A stretch of 64,000 bases of DNA, from positions 62,001-126,000 of the forward strand of contig NC_013960.1 in NCBI RefSeq assembly GCF_000024725.1, read 5' to 3'. The stretch comes from Nitrosococcus halophilus Nc 4 (GTDB lineage: Bacteria; Pseudomonadota; Gammaproteobacteria; Nitrosococcales; Nitrosococcaceae). The notes under the pieces were generated by a model, which was not told the origin of the DNA, ran no database searches, and saw only the letters and a list, made by a program, of their open reading frames with translations. The position numbers and the translations under genes are program-made. Below are positions 9,029 through 18,304 of the stretch, piece after piece; positions within the stretch are counted from its first letter, which is position 1, and every line of letters starts with the position of its first letter.

Positions 9029-9292
9029 TTGGCCAATTCGTTACAAGCCCGTAAGCGTGCCCGTCAGGCGGAAAAACGCCGGCTCCATAATGCAAGCCAG
9101 CGTTCTATGATGCGGACTTATATGAAGAAAGTCATAAAAGCCATTGCCTCGGGTGATAAGGAGCAGGCGACTGTGGCTTATGGGGTAGCTGTTCCGGTAC
9201 TCGATCGTTTGGCGCGGAAGGGGTTGATTCATCCTAACAAAGCCGCTCGGCATAAGAGTCGGTTGAGCGCCAGAATTCGCTCGATGTCTTGA
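9029..9292 (+). CDS. rpsT: Ribosomal protein bS20, UUG start
   Basis: Small-subunit ribosomal protein that binds 16S rRNA. The 87 residues follow the family pattern: [20 protein letters not shown], then [14 protein letters not shown] and a basic tail [20 protein letters not shown]. The start codon is TTG at 9029, with CGGAGGTGG ending 5 bases upstream; no ATG or GTG could give the full N-terminus. E. coli rpsT also starts with UUG, where the weak codon is part of autogenous control by S20. The stop lies 2 bases from the end of the convergent proB. Confidence 0.97.
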   Translation: MANSLQARKRARQAEKRRLHNASQRSMMRTYMKKVIKAIASGDKEQATVAYGVAVPVLDRLARKGLIHPNKAARHKSRLSARIRSMS

Positions 9293-9294
9293 TT

Positions 9295-10422
9295 TTAGAG
9301 TAGCACTAGATTATCCCTGTGAATGAGTTCTTCTTCGTCCACATAACCCAATATTTGTTCAATCTGATTACTGGAATGGCCGAGGATACGTCGTGTTTCC
9401 TCGGCATTGTAGTTCACTAGGCCGCGGGCTATTTCACGGGCCTCCGGGTCCAAGCAACTGACCACCTCGCCACGGGCAAAGTGGCCTTCGCTAGCGATAA
9501 CCCCCACCGGGAGTAAACTCCGCCCCGCCTCGCGGACCACCTTGGCTGCACCGGCGTCCAGCCACAAGCGCCCCTTAGTTTGTAATTGTCCCGCTAGCCA
9601 TTGCTTGCGGGCGGCAAGGGGCTCTTTATCAGGCCATAGCAGGGTACCAATGGCCTCACCATTGGCGAGCCGTTGCAAGATGTTGGGTTCCTTGCCGGAG
9701 GCGATAATGGTGATAGCGCCAGAGCGTGCAGCCCGCCTTGCTGCCCTAATTTTGGTAATCATGCCGCCGCGTCCCAAAGCCCCCGTTCCGGGGCTGGCCA
9801 TGGTGTCGAGTTCGGCGTTATTCGCCGCTGCCTCGGGGATGAGTCGAGCATTGGGGTGATGCCGTGGGTCGGCATCGAATAGGCCTGGTTGATCCGTGAG
9901 AATCACCAAAAGTTCCGCTTCGACTAAGTTAGCCACCAGGGCTGATAGGGTATCGTTGTCTCCGAAGCGGATTTCTTCGGTAGCGACAGTATCGTTTTCG
10001 TTGACAATGGGTACGACCCCGAGTTGTAAAAGGGTGCGCAAGGTGCTGCGAGCATTAAGATAACGGCTACGGTCAGCTAAATCCTCATGGGTCAGCAATA
10101 CCTGTGCGGTGTGTTGGCCATGATGCTGAAATTGGCTCTCGTAGGCTTGAATAAGCCCCATTTGGCCCACTGCGGCGGCGGCTTGTAGCTCATATAAGGC
10201 CCGGGGGCGCCGCTGCCAACCAAGCCGCTGCATGCCAGCGGCCACCGAACCTGAAGAGACCAGTACCACGGCATATCCCTGTTTGCGGAGGTTGGCAATG
10301 TGGTTGGCCAGCGCTCGAATACACTCGGCATCTAGACCACGGCCATTGGCGGTGAGTAAGGCACTGCCCACTTTGACTACCCAGCAGCGGGTCGCAATCA
10401 AACGGTTACGATGGTCGCTCAT
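9295..10422 (-). CDS. proB: Glutamate 5-kinase
   Basis: First step of proline synthesis: ATP-dependent phosphorylation of glutamate to glutamyl-5-phosphate. The 375 residues comprise an N-terminal amino-acid-kinase domain ([58 protein letters not shown]) and a C-terminal PUA domain from about residue 280, the usual two-domain form. It follows obgE by 20 bases on the same strand, so the two are probably co-transcribed, a common pairing in proteobacteria. Confidence 0.97.
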   Translation of the reverse strand: MSDHRNRLIATRCWVVKVGSALLTANGRGLDAECIRALANHIANLRKQGYAVVLVSSGSVAAGMQRLGWQRRPRALYELQAAAAVGQMGLIQAYESQFQHHGQHTAQVLLTHEDLADRSRYLNARSTLRTLLQLGVVPIVNENDTVATEEIRFGDNDTLSALVANLVEAELLVILTDQPGLFDADPRHHPNARLIPEAAANNAELDTMASPGTGALGRGGMITKIRAARRAARSGAITIIASGKEPNILQRLANGEAIGTLLWPDKEPLAARKQWLAGQLQTKGRLWLDAGAAKVVREAGRSLLPVGVIASEGHFARGEVVSCLDPEAREIARGLVNYNAEETRRILGHSSNQIEQILGYVDEEELIHRDNLVLL

Positions 10423-10442
10423 GGCCTGACTGCTCGGTATTC

Positions 10443-11531
<1,089 letters not shown>

Positions 11532-11576
11532 TCATGGCATGCATGGGATGGTGCCCATCACCGTGGGCATAGGCTT

Positions 11577-11834
11577 TTATTCCGTGATAATGTCCACGTA
11601 GGTGCGATTATTCGGACCTCTTTTAGCGAATTGGACTTTGCCCGCCGCTGTGGCGAACAAGGTATGATCACGGCCAGTCCCTACGTTAACTCCTGCCAGG
11701 AAACGGGTGCCCCGCTGCCGAACCAGGATGTTTCCGGCCAATACCTGCTGGCCGCCATATCGTTTGACTCCAAGACGTTTAGATTCGGAATCGCGACCGT
11801 TTCTGGAACTGCCGCCTGCCTTTTTGTGTGCCAT
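11577..11834 (-). CDS. rpmA: Ribosomal protein bL27
   Basis: Large-subunit protein whose N-terminus reaches the peptidyl transferase centre. The 85 residues start with the family sequence [20 protein letters not shown] and continue [21 protein letters not shown]. No N-terminal cleavage extension (as in Firmicutes) is present. It is 19 bases downstream of rplU. Confidence 0.98.
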   Translation of the reverse strand: MAHKKAGGSSRNGRDSESKRLGVKRYGGQQVLAGNILVRQRGTRFLAGVNVGTGRDHTLFATAAGKVQFAKRGPNNRTYVDIITE

Positions 11835-11853
11835 ATCTTGTCCTTACCTCGCC

Positions 11854-12168
11854 TCAACCTGCTGAGATATTATCAATTTGCAACTCCGTAAAGTACTGAC
11901 GATGTCCCATCTGTTTACGGTGATGTTTGCGGCGACGGAGCTTAATGATCTTGATTTTTTCACCGCGACCCTGGGTTTTGACGGTAGCATTCACCTTCCC
12001 ACCCTCAACATAGGGGGCGCCGACCTGAATATTATCGCCATCAGCTACCAGGAGCACCTGATCGAGTGTAATATTGGCGCCTTCATCGGCGTCGATTTTT
12101 TCCACCCGGAGGGTGTCTCCTTCTTGGACACGGTATTGCTTCCCGCCAGTTTTAATGACTGCGTACAT
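11854..12168 (-). CDS. rplU: Ribosomal protein bL21
   Basis: Large-subunit ribosomal protein. The 104 residues begin [17 protein letters not shown] and contain the basic [14 protein letters not shown] segment near the end, as in the family. It is the first gene of the rplU-rpmA pair and is divergent from ispB, the usual gammaproteobacterial arrangement. Confidence 0.98.
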   Translation of the reverse strand: MYAVIKTGGKQYRVQEGDTLRVEKIDADEGANITLDQVLLVADGDNIQVGAPYVEGGKVNATVKTQGRGEKIKIIKLRRRKHHRKQMGHRQYFTELQIDNISAG

Positions 12169-12272
12169 TATGGTGCTTTCCTGAAAATTGGGTTATCCCA
12201 CTCGGTGGAAAGAAAGGGAATAAAAGCTCAGCACTTTGTGCTAAGTGCATGGCTCGATAATCTAGGCTCACA

Positions 12273-12301
12273 ATTTTAAAATTACTCATTCAAGTGGTCA
12301 A
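12273..12301 (-). promoter_or_regulatory. Sigma-70-like promoter of rplU-rpmA
   Basis: On the - strand TTGACC (12301-12296) and TAAAAT (12278-12273) are exactly 17 bases apart, each matching consensus at 5 of 6 positions. The expected start point lies about 95 bases before the rplU ATG. Confidence 0.7.
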
Positions 12302-12366
12302 GGGAAATAGTGTAATATAGCCAGCCTAAAATGCTTAAGCATTAAGCATAGTCAGAATATTGTCAC

Positions 12367-12395
12367 TTGACACCGAACGCGGTGCTTTTTAGCAT
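12367..12395 (+). promoter_or_regulatory. Sigma-70-like promoter of ispB
   Basis: A perfect TTGACA (12367-12372) is followed after 17 bases by TAGCAT (12390-12395). It lies about 35 bases before the ispB start codon and is oriented away from the rplU promoter. Confidence 0.6.
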
Positions 12396-12430
12396 GCGCA
12401 AGTTTTGCCCTATTTAATTTTGAGATACCC

Positions 12431-13399
12431 TTGGATATACAGTCCACCTACGATCTAATCGCTGATGATATGCAGGCCGTTAATGGCTTGATCCAGAAAC
12501 GGTTGCATTCTGATGTGGTACTCATCAATCAGCTAGGACATTATATTATCAACAGCGGCGGCAAGCGTTTGCGCCCGGTGGTGGTCCTATTGAGTGCCCG
12601 CGCCTTTGATTATCAGGGCTCATGCCATATTGATATCGCTACCATTATTGAGTTCATTCACACGGCGACTTTGCTCCATGACGATGTGGTGGATTCTTCG
12701 GAGTTGCGGCGGGGGCAAAAAACCGCCAATAGCATCTGGGGTAGTGAAGCGAGCGTACTGGTGGGCGATTTCCTCTATTCCCGCGCCTTCGAGATGATGG
12801 TGGATGTCAATAGCATGCGGGTCATGGAGATTCTCGCCCGAACCACCAATACCATTGCTGAAGGTGAGGTGATGCAGCTCCTCAACTGTCATGACCCGGA
12901 TACCACCGAAGAGCGGTATTTGGATGTTATCCGCAGCAAGACCGCCAAATTGTTTGAGGCGGCTACCCAACTCGGAGCGGTATTGTCCTGTCGGCCAGCC
13001 GCAGAGGAAGAAGCGATGGCCGCCTACGGTATGCACTTGGGAACGGCTTTTCAGCTCACCGATGATGTGCTGGATTATAGCGCTTCCAGTGACGATTTAG
13101 GGAAGAATATCGGCGATGATTTGGCGGAAGGCAAGCCGACGCTGCCACTTATCTATGCCATGCGCAACGGCATTCCCTCCCATGCTGAGGTTATCCGCAA
13201 TGCGATTGAGGGCGGGGGTCGTGATAATTTAGCTGAAGTGATCGAGGCCATTGAATCAAGCGGCGCTATCGCGTACACTGCGAAAACGGCCCGCCGTGAG
13301 GCCGAAAAGGCGATACAAGCAATTAAAAAAATTCCCGCTTCGCCCTATCAAGAAGCCTTATTGAATTTGGCGAAGTTTGCGGTCTATCGGACCTACTGA
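12431..13399 (+). CDS. ispB: Polyprenyl (octaprenyl) diphosphate synthase
   Basis: Builds the long isoprenoid side chain of the respiratory quinone. The 322-residue product, close to E. coli IspB, has both Asp-rich motifs: LLHDDVVDSS near residue 85 and QLTDDVLDY near residue 215. GGKRLRP near residue 43 binds diphosphate. The start codon is TTG, giving DIQSTYDLIADDMQ. Chain length (C40 or other) cannot be read reliably from the sequence. tRNA-Pro follows 5 bases after the stop. Confidence 0.93.
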   Translation: MDIQSTYDLIADDMQAVNGLIQKRLHSDVVLINQLGHYIINSGGKRLRPVVVLLSARAFDYQGSCHIDIATIIEFIHTATLLHDDVVDSSELRRGQKTANSIWGSEASVLVGDFLYSRAFEMMVDVNSMRVMEILARTTNTIAEGEVMQLLNCHDPDTTEERYLDVIRSKTAKLFEAATQLGAVLSCRPAAEEEAMAAYGMHLGTAFQLTDDVLDYSASSDDLGKNIGDDLAEGKPTLPLIYAMRNGIPSHAEVIRNAIEGGGRDNLAEVIEAIESSGAIAYTAKTARREAEKAIQAIKKIPASPYQEALLNLAKFAVYRTY

Positions 13400-13404
13400 T
13401 ACAT

Positions 13405-13481
13405 CGGGGTGTAGCTCAGCTTGGTAGAGCACTGTCTTCGGGAGGCAGGGGCCGGAGGTTCAAATCCTCTCACCCCGACCA
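13405..13481 (+). tRNA. tRNA-Pro, anticodon CGG
   Basis: A complete 77-nt cloverleaf with encoded CCA. The acceptor arm CGGGGTG pairs with CACCCCG, and the D stem is GCTC/GAGC. The anticodon stem CTGTC/GGCAG encloses TTCGGGA, so the anticodon is CGG. The T arm is GGAGG-TTCAAAT-CCTCT. It begins 5 bases after the ispB stop and may be read from the ispB promoter. The accessory region starts soon after it. Confidence 0.95.
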
Positions 13482-13530
13482 AGTAAATCCTTGCCTTGTT
13501 ATCTATATTCAAGGAGCGTCCTAGCACCTC

Positions 13531-13561
13531 GTAGGTTGGGTTGAGCGTAGCGAAACCCGAC
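13531..13561. repeat. Short palindromic intergenic repeat
   Basis: A hairpin formed by GTTGGGTT and AACCCGAC around GAGCGTAGCG (one G-T mismatch). From memory, this TAGGTTGGGTT...AACCC type of element is scattered in intergenic regions of many proteobacteria. A partial copy (GTAGGTTGAGTTT) follows at about 13577. Confidence 0.55.
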
Positions 13562-13642
13562 AAATAAATAAAATAAGTAGGTTGAGTTTGCTAGTTTGCT
13601 GCTTGAAATCCATCCCTGAAATAAGAACCCGAAGAAAACACA

Positions 13643-14068
13643 GTGTCCTACTGGCTGTTTAAATCCGAACCCTCCAAATGGTCCTGGGAGGATCAGAAGA
13701 AAAAGGGCGCCGCCGGCGAGGAATGGGATGGCGTGCGTAATTACCAAGCCCGCAACAACATGCGCGCCATGAAGCTTGGTGACAAAGGCTTCTTCTACCA
13801 TTCCAACAAGGGACTAGAGGTGGTGGGCATTATTGAAGTCTGCAAGCCGGCCCATCCTGATTCAACCACCGAGGATCCCCGCTGGGAATGTGTGGATGTC
13901 CGGGCGCTGTGTGATATGCCAAAGCCGGTCTCCTTGAGGAAGATCAAGGCCAATCCAAAGCTTGCCAAGATGGCCCTCGTCACCTCCGCGCGGCTTTCCG
14001 TTCAGCCCGTTACCGAAGATGAATGGCGGGAAGTTTGCCGTATGGGGGGTCTCGATCCTGCGCCTTGA
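13643..14068 (+). CDS. EVE-domain protein
   Basis: A 141-residue single-domain protein starting at GTG. It follows the EVE pattern: SYWLFKSEPSKWSWEDQ, then WDGVRNYQARNNMRAMKLGD, FFYHSNKGLEVVGIIEV, and near the end ALVTSARLSVQPV. EVE is a PUA-like fold that binds modified nucleotides in nucleic acids and is often found with modification-dependent restriction. As a stand-alone gene it is also common next to housekeeping loci, so a link to the phosphorothioation island is only possible, not shown. Confidence 0.9.
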   Translation: MSYWLFKSEPSKWSWEDQKKKGAAGEEWDGVRNYQARNNMRAMKLGDKGFFYHSNKGLEVVGIIEVCKPAHPDSTTEDPRWECVDVRALCDMPKPVSLRKIKANPKLAKMALVTSARLSVQPVTEDEWREVCRMGGLDPAP

Positions 14069-14219
14069 GATTGCTGGGAATTCTGAACGAAAGCCGCGGA
14101 CTGGACAAGAATCTCCATCTGCTGCTTGTTGCTAGCGCGCTGTAGGCACGTTGCGGCTAAGATTCACCATGTCTTGTGGCGAATGTCATCACAAAAGAGG
14201 GTCTGGACATGACGTTCAA

Positions 14220-14663
14220 TCATTTAGATTGAACCTTTCCCCGGGCAATGGCTTCCTGGCGGCGGAGTGCTTGATCCAAGGCATTCATGTCGATCTCCAG
14301 GGCTATGCAGAGCTTACGGCAGGTCTCAATGGCAAGATTCTCGGTACCCCGTTCAATGCGGGCGATGTGAGGCTGACTGGTTCCCAGCTCCTTGGCTAAG
14401 CGAGCCTGGGACCACCCCTTGCGCAGGCGTAGAGTGCGCACGGTATCACCCTCTTCACCGTGGAAGGTCTCTGCCACCCAGCGCCGAGCCTCTTCCAAGG
14501 CTGCGCGTCGCTTGTCGTTTTGCTCCCACTGACCTACTAGATCACCGATAGGGGGGTGCTTGGCGTGAGCCTTTGGCGGAAGAACGGCATAATTCTCGAA
14601 GGTGAAGATTTGGCAATGGGTAAAGCTAGTGGTTTCCGTTGCTGTGCCCGGCGGGCTAATCAC
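14220..14663 (-). CDS. XRE/HigA-type antitoxin-like regulator
   Basis: About 147 residues ending in a Cro/C1 helix-turn-helix: RTLRLRKGWSQARLAKELG, then TSQPHIARIERGTENLAIET and CRKLCIALEIDMNALDQALR. The frame is open back to 14744, but that part overlaps the upstream toxin remnant in another frame. I therefore prefer the GTG at 14663, 5 bases after the toxin's TGA. Gene order (toxin then antitoxin) is that of HigBA-like modules. The antitoxin appears intact although its toxin is broken. Confidence 0.75.
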   Translation of the reverse strand: MISPPGTATETTSFTHCQIFTFENYAVLPPKAHAKHPPIGDLVGQWEQNDKRRAALEEARRWVAETFHGEEGDTVRTLRLRKGWSQARLAKELGTSQPHIARIERGTENLAIETCRKLCIALEIDMNALDQALRRQEAIARGKVQSK

Positions 14664-14667
14664 TTTC

Positions 14668-14914
14668 TCAAAGGTCTTCGTAGGCGCGGAGGAGGCGCTG
14701 GCTGATGGGGTGGGTGGTCTCATAGTTAAATTCTCGTGGCGCAATCGCTAGCACATGGTAATGGAGCTTGCGAGGGGTAAAGGCGTAGATAATGCGATAT
14801 TTGAGCCCCTTGTCCTCCAGGATCCCACACCTTCAACCGCCAAAGGTCCTTTCCCCTGTTCCAAAAAGAAAGAAAATATTTCTCTAAAATCAGTCTGGAT
14901 TTAGTGATTTCCAC
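14668..14914 (-). pseudogene. Broken RelE/HigB-type toxin
   Basis: The C-terminal part is clear: GILEDKGLKYRIIYAFTPRK, then LHYHVLAIAPREFNYETTHP and a stop at 14668. It resembles the RelE/ParE/HigB toxin fold, which in active proteins cleaves ribosome-bound mRNA. The upstream part needs other frames: VEITKSRLILEKYF in one, then SFFLEQGKGPLAVEG in the next, then a stop TGA around 14833 blocks the final frame. At least two frameshifts separate the pieces, so no intact toxin can be made. The intact HTH gene follows directly. Confidence 0.65.
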
Positions 14915-14932
14915 TTCAGGTGCTGCTTTCTT

Positions 14933-15369
14933 CTAACCTTCTTGAATCCCTGCTTTGAGCGTTTCCAGAAACTGTAGGCACTCTTCAAACGCATCCCTGC
15001 TCGCGGCATAGTTGTTCATCATATCTTCGACTAAGCAATACCGTTTCGGGTTATCCGTTTCATGGTCATACCAATTTCATGTGATTTTGCATTGTATGGA
15101 TTCAGTCTAAACAACCACTTGAAGCCTTAATAGATTGCATTCTTTGGTTAAATTGGTATCAAGTATTTCAAGGACCACCTTTCTGGTCTCGGGTGACGTC
15201 AATTTTGCCATATCCCGCCCCAGCAGGTGTGCACTGGCGTGCTCGTAGTCAAAATTATCGGCTAAAAGTAACGGATATGCTTTGCAGCAGCTATATTTGC
15301 GATGGCGTCGAAGGTTTCCACCAGCGCGGGATCAATCTTCCCGGACAAGTCCAGCAAGCACTTGCTCAT
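14933..15369 (-). pseudogene. Internally deleted AbiEii-like nucleotidyltransferase toxin
   Basis: An ATG at 15369 inside the end of the AbiEi frame opens MSKCLLDLSGKIDPALVETF, then DAIANIAAAKHIRYF and a stop. In another frame follows LLADNFDYEHASAHLLGRDM, then AKLTSPETRKVVLEIL. After a 92-bp insertion, DNPKRYCLVEDMMNNYAASR runs to a stop at 14933. As I know the family, these are the first and last segments of AbiEii-type toxins, which normally enclose the catalytic GS/DxD nucleotidyltransferase core; that core is missing. The gene is dead by deletion, frameshift and insertion. Confidence 0.65.
15068..15159. mobile_element. 92-bp MITE-like insertion
   Basis: The element is bounded by the perfect 10-bp inverted repeat ATACCAATTT (15068-15077) and AAATTGGTAT (15150-15159). 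Removing it plus one flanking base joins the toxin reading frame as EIL-DHETDNPKRY, showing it was inserted into a once continuous gene. It encodes nothing. The apparent duplicated target is a single G, so the transposase family cannot be assigned. Confidence 0.55.
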
Positions 15370-16396
15370 AAATCATCCCGGCGGTTTCGATATTCCGAGC
15401 GTCGCCTGTTGCCAGCAGATCAGCATAGATCAGCAAGGGTGGCGCTAACTCGGGGTACAGCGAGTCATATTCGATCCGCCAGAAAGCTTGCAGGATCTCC
15501 ACATCGCCATCAGGGTCTTTCTTCAGCTTATTTGTGAGCAATAGTTGTCCCAGCTTTCCTTGTGTATAAATGGTTACCCGCTCCGGCTTTAGATATTTCG
15601 TCAGTTTTGCCGCCGCCACTTCCCCACCCCAGTAGGCCTGGAAATTGTGGAGTGGGGCATGTTTCTACCAGTCACTATCAACTGCCTTGTAACGCCCTAA
15701 CACCAGCTTGGGCCGTAGCAACTCTGGGTAGGTGGTGACCCAGCGTTCGATCAGCTTCTCTTTGTTGATCAACCTGCGCCCCCGCTTGCCCATATCCACC
15801 AGGTAACCCAGCTCTTTCAAGTCGGTGATTACCCATCCCACCGTGCCCAAGGCGACATCGGCTGCTTTTGCGATATCGCGATAAGGTAGGGTTTCGAGAT
15901 TGGGATAGCTGAGCAGTGCAAAGAGCACTTTTAGGCCGGTCGGTTGGAAGGCACGGGTGGGGCGTTTCCGGTGGGGCTTTTCGATGGGGTTGTTGCCCTT
16001 GATGTAGACATATACCGGTGGCTCATTGAGGTAGGCGTTGCCCGCCACATCTAGTAATGGCATATCCATCGCCCTCAGCTGCTCCGCCATCTTTGGATTC
16101 ACATAGTCGGTAACGATCAACCCTTTTTGCGGGAATCGCTCCAAGTGGTGAACCGTCATCCCGAGGGTGGCCTGGTTGAGCTGAGACTTGACCCTCACGA
16201 CAAACCGCCGATCGATCCCGAGCGTCTCTAGGTGCACTAAGGCATCTGCCCGATGGCCGGCGTTATCGGTGACCTCTTCGGCCTCAATGACCATCTGTAG
16301 CCCCGTGGTATGATGGAACATCTCAAGGGCGGTTCGAAGGAGTTTGGCCTCTCTGGAGGCTCTTTTTCCAGGGGCGGCGTCCATTATTTTGTACAT
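15332..16396 (-). pseudogene. AbiEi-family type IV antitoxin with in-frame amber codon
   Basis: One continuous reading frame of about 354 codons is interrupted by a single TAG at 15665-15667. Upstream of it, KVLFALLSYPNLETLPYRDI and AKAADVALGTVGWVITDLKE form a winged-helix DNA-binding segment. Downstream, in the same frame, come HNFQAYWGGEVAAAKLTKYL, KPERVTIYTQGKLGQLLLTN and LAPPLLIYADLLATGDARNI, the C-terminal domain. AbiEi-type antitoxins repress their own promoter and counter the AbiEii nucleotidyltransferase. I use ATG 16396; ATG 16384 and TTG 16405 are alternatives. The toxin gene overlaps its end by 38 bases. Confidence 0.8.
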
Positions 16397-16405
16397 TATT
16401 TGCAA

Positions 16406-16426
16406 ACGTTCATTATTAATGAACGT
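16406..16426. promoter_or_regulatory. Perfect palindrome before the antitoxin gene
   Basis: ACGTTCATTA and TAATGAACGT flank a single T (10-bp arms). It ends 9 bases before the likely AbiEi start codon. AbiEi-type antitoxins are known to bind inverted repeats in their promoter, so this is a probable autoregulatory operator. Confidence 0.6.
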
Positions 16427-16666
16427 ATTTTAACCCTATTGTCTGGATAAAATCTTATTTCTAGTACACTTGGTAGCGTTATTCCGCCACTGCAGACTAC
16501 GCTACGGGCAACGAGCGGCGGTTCTTTAGAGGGGTTGCCTAGTAGATTAGTCACTAAAGAGTCGCAAATTAGGTACGTAATAATATTTAAGTACAAGTTA
16601 ATTCAGGCAGGCGCGTAAAATTGGAAAAGCATGAAGAACCGGTGAGGCAGAAATAGAGGGGGATAA

Positions 16667-18304
16667 GTGACAGCGCCGGGGATCTCAGTCAACAGAGTAA
16701 TTAATGGCATGAAACGAGCGGCTCTGATGCGGCTGTTAGGTAATGATTTAGTTCATACTCTTGAGCAACTTACCAAAGATACACCGTCCGATGAAGCCCT
16801 TCGCAAGGTCGCGCAAGTTCTATACGGAGACAATAATCCGGCTGCGCTGCAAGAACAGGTTGTTCGAAATCAAATCATCGATGCGCTACCGCTTGAAAAG
16901 GCCCGCGAATTAACGCAAAAACTTGGTCTTTTTTCGGCTGGCAACATCTATCAAAGCTTAAAGAGATTCGATTCGAAATCTGACCCTAATAGAGCAGCTG
17001 CTCTTCGTAGTTTCTTTGGCATTGTCGAAGACATGACTGCCCAGCCGATCCGCAAGCCAGCAGTCGGCGAGGTGTCTCCGGAATATGGTCTTTTTGACCA
17101 TCAGCGTGATGTAGCTCTGCGCACCCGCCAAGCGCTCAGCGAGTCGCCACATAAAGCTGTGGTGCATATGCCTACGGGTGCAGGTAAAACGCGCACCGCG
17201 ATGCACATCTTAGCAAGGCACCTTCTCGAACGAGGTCCCACTCTTGTCTGTTGGCTTGCGAATAGCGCGGAGTTGCTTGAGCAAGCAGCAGAGGATTTCG
17301 AGAAGAGCTGGCGTGTGCTTGGTGATCGTCCGGTTAAGCTTTTTAGGTTTTGGGGTGATCGGTCCATCGATCTTCATACGCTACGAGACGGTGTTCTTGT
17401 TGCTGGTTTCGCAAAAATGCATGCGGCCTATATGCGAGAGCAGAATGCGTTCATTGCGCTCGGTGACCGTACGTCTCTGACTATTGTCGATGAAGCCCAC
17501 CAGGCAATCGCACCGACTTACCGTTCGGTAATTGAAGCTCTTTTCACCAAGCGCCCGCAAAACCAGCTGCTTGGTCTGACGGCAACGCCCGGTCGGACAT
17601 GGGATAATATCGAGGCGGACGCCGAATTATCGGCGTTTTTCGGCAATGCAAAGGTGACCCTCTCAGTAAGCAAGTACAGCGAACCCGTCGAATTTCTTAT
17701 GGCTGAGGGATACCTTGCGAAGCCTGTTTTTCGAACGCTTAGTTTCGAAGGGGCGATGGATTTACCCGGTGCTGAGGAGCTTGAGGGTGGGAGCACAAGC
17801 GACCTATCCGATAATGCCCTAGATACGATTGCCCGAAATGGCGAGCGCAATTTTCTCATCATTCAAGCCATTGAGGAGCTTTTAAGTCGACATAAGCGTG
17901 TGATCGTTTTCGGTGCCTCTGTCCGGCATGCACATCTAATCGCAGGACTTCTCATCGCACGAAGCCACGACGCCAAGATGATCACCGGTGAGACGCCTAT
18001 CGCGCGACGCGAACGACTGATTCGCCAGTTTAAGAGCGATAGCCCCCAGTCCATGATTATGTGCAATTACGGTGTTTTGACTACCGGATTTGATGCCCCC
18101 AAGACGAGTGCAGCAGTGATTGCACGTCCTACGAAGTCCCTCGTGCTCTACAGTCAGATGGTTGGGCGAGCGACTCGCGGCCCACGTGCTGGTGGTAATG
18201 AAGTTGCAGAAATCGTGACGGTTATTGACACTGCGCTACCCGGATTCGGCAGCGTCGCAGAGGCATTCAAGAATTGGGAGGACGTTTGGCATGAACATGA
18301 GTAG
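16667..18304 (+). CDS. DEAD/DEAH-box SF2 helicase of the restriction module
   Basis: A 545-residue protein starting at GTG after GAGGGGGATAA. An N-terminal region of about 140 residues is unassigned. Then come the SF2 motifs: Q-like GLFDHQRDVALRTRQ, Walker A MPTGAGKTR (K174), LTIVDEAHQA (D275-H278), GLTATPG, and in the second RecA lobe MCNYGVLTTGFDAPKTSAAV and motif VI QMVGRATRG (R501, R504). It is similar in layout to helicases of restriction systems (UvrB/R-subunit-like). It overlaps the GHKL ATPase gene by 14 bases and a PLD-type gene follows. It probably unwinds or translocates along invading DNA. Confidence 0.85.
   Translation: MTAPGISVNRVINGMKRAALMRLLGNDLVHTLEQLTKDTPSDEALRKVAQVLYGDNNPAALQEQVVRNQIIDALPLEKARELTQKLGLFSAGNIYQSLKRFDSKSDPNRAAALRSFFGIVEDMTAQPIRKPAVGEVSPEYGLFDHQRDVALRTRQALSESPHKAVVHMPTGAGKTRTAMHILARHLLERGPTLVCWLANSAELLEQAAEDFEKSWRVLGDRPVKLFRFWGDRSIDLHTLRDGVLVAGFAKMHAAYMREQNAFIALGDRTSLTIVDEAHQAIAPTYRSVIEALFTKRPQNQLLGLTATPGRTWDNIEADAELSAFFGNAKVTLSVSKYSEPVEFLMAEGYLAKPVFRTLSFEGAMDLPGAEELEGGSTSDLSDNALDTIARNGERNFLIIQAIEELLSRHKRVIVFGASVRHAHLIAGLLIARSHDAKMITGETPIARRERLIRQFKSDSPQSMIMCNYGVLTTGFDAPKTSAAVIARPTKSLVLYSQMVGRATRGPRAGGNEVAEIVTVIDTALPGFGSVAEAFKNWEDVWHEHE

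Noticed and set aside
13457-13481. tRNA-Pro 3' end as a phage-type attachment site
   Set aside because: No second copy of the sequence was found at the right edge of the island and no integrase is present.
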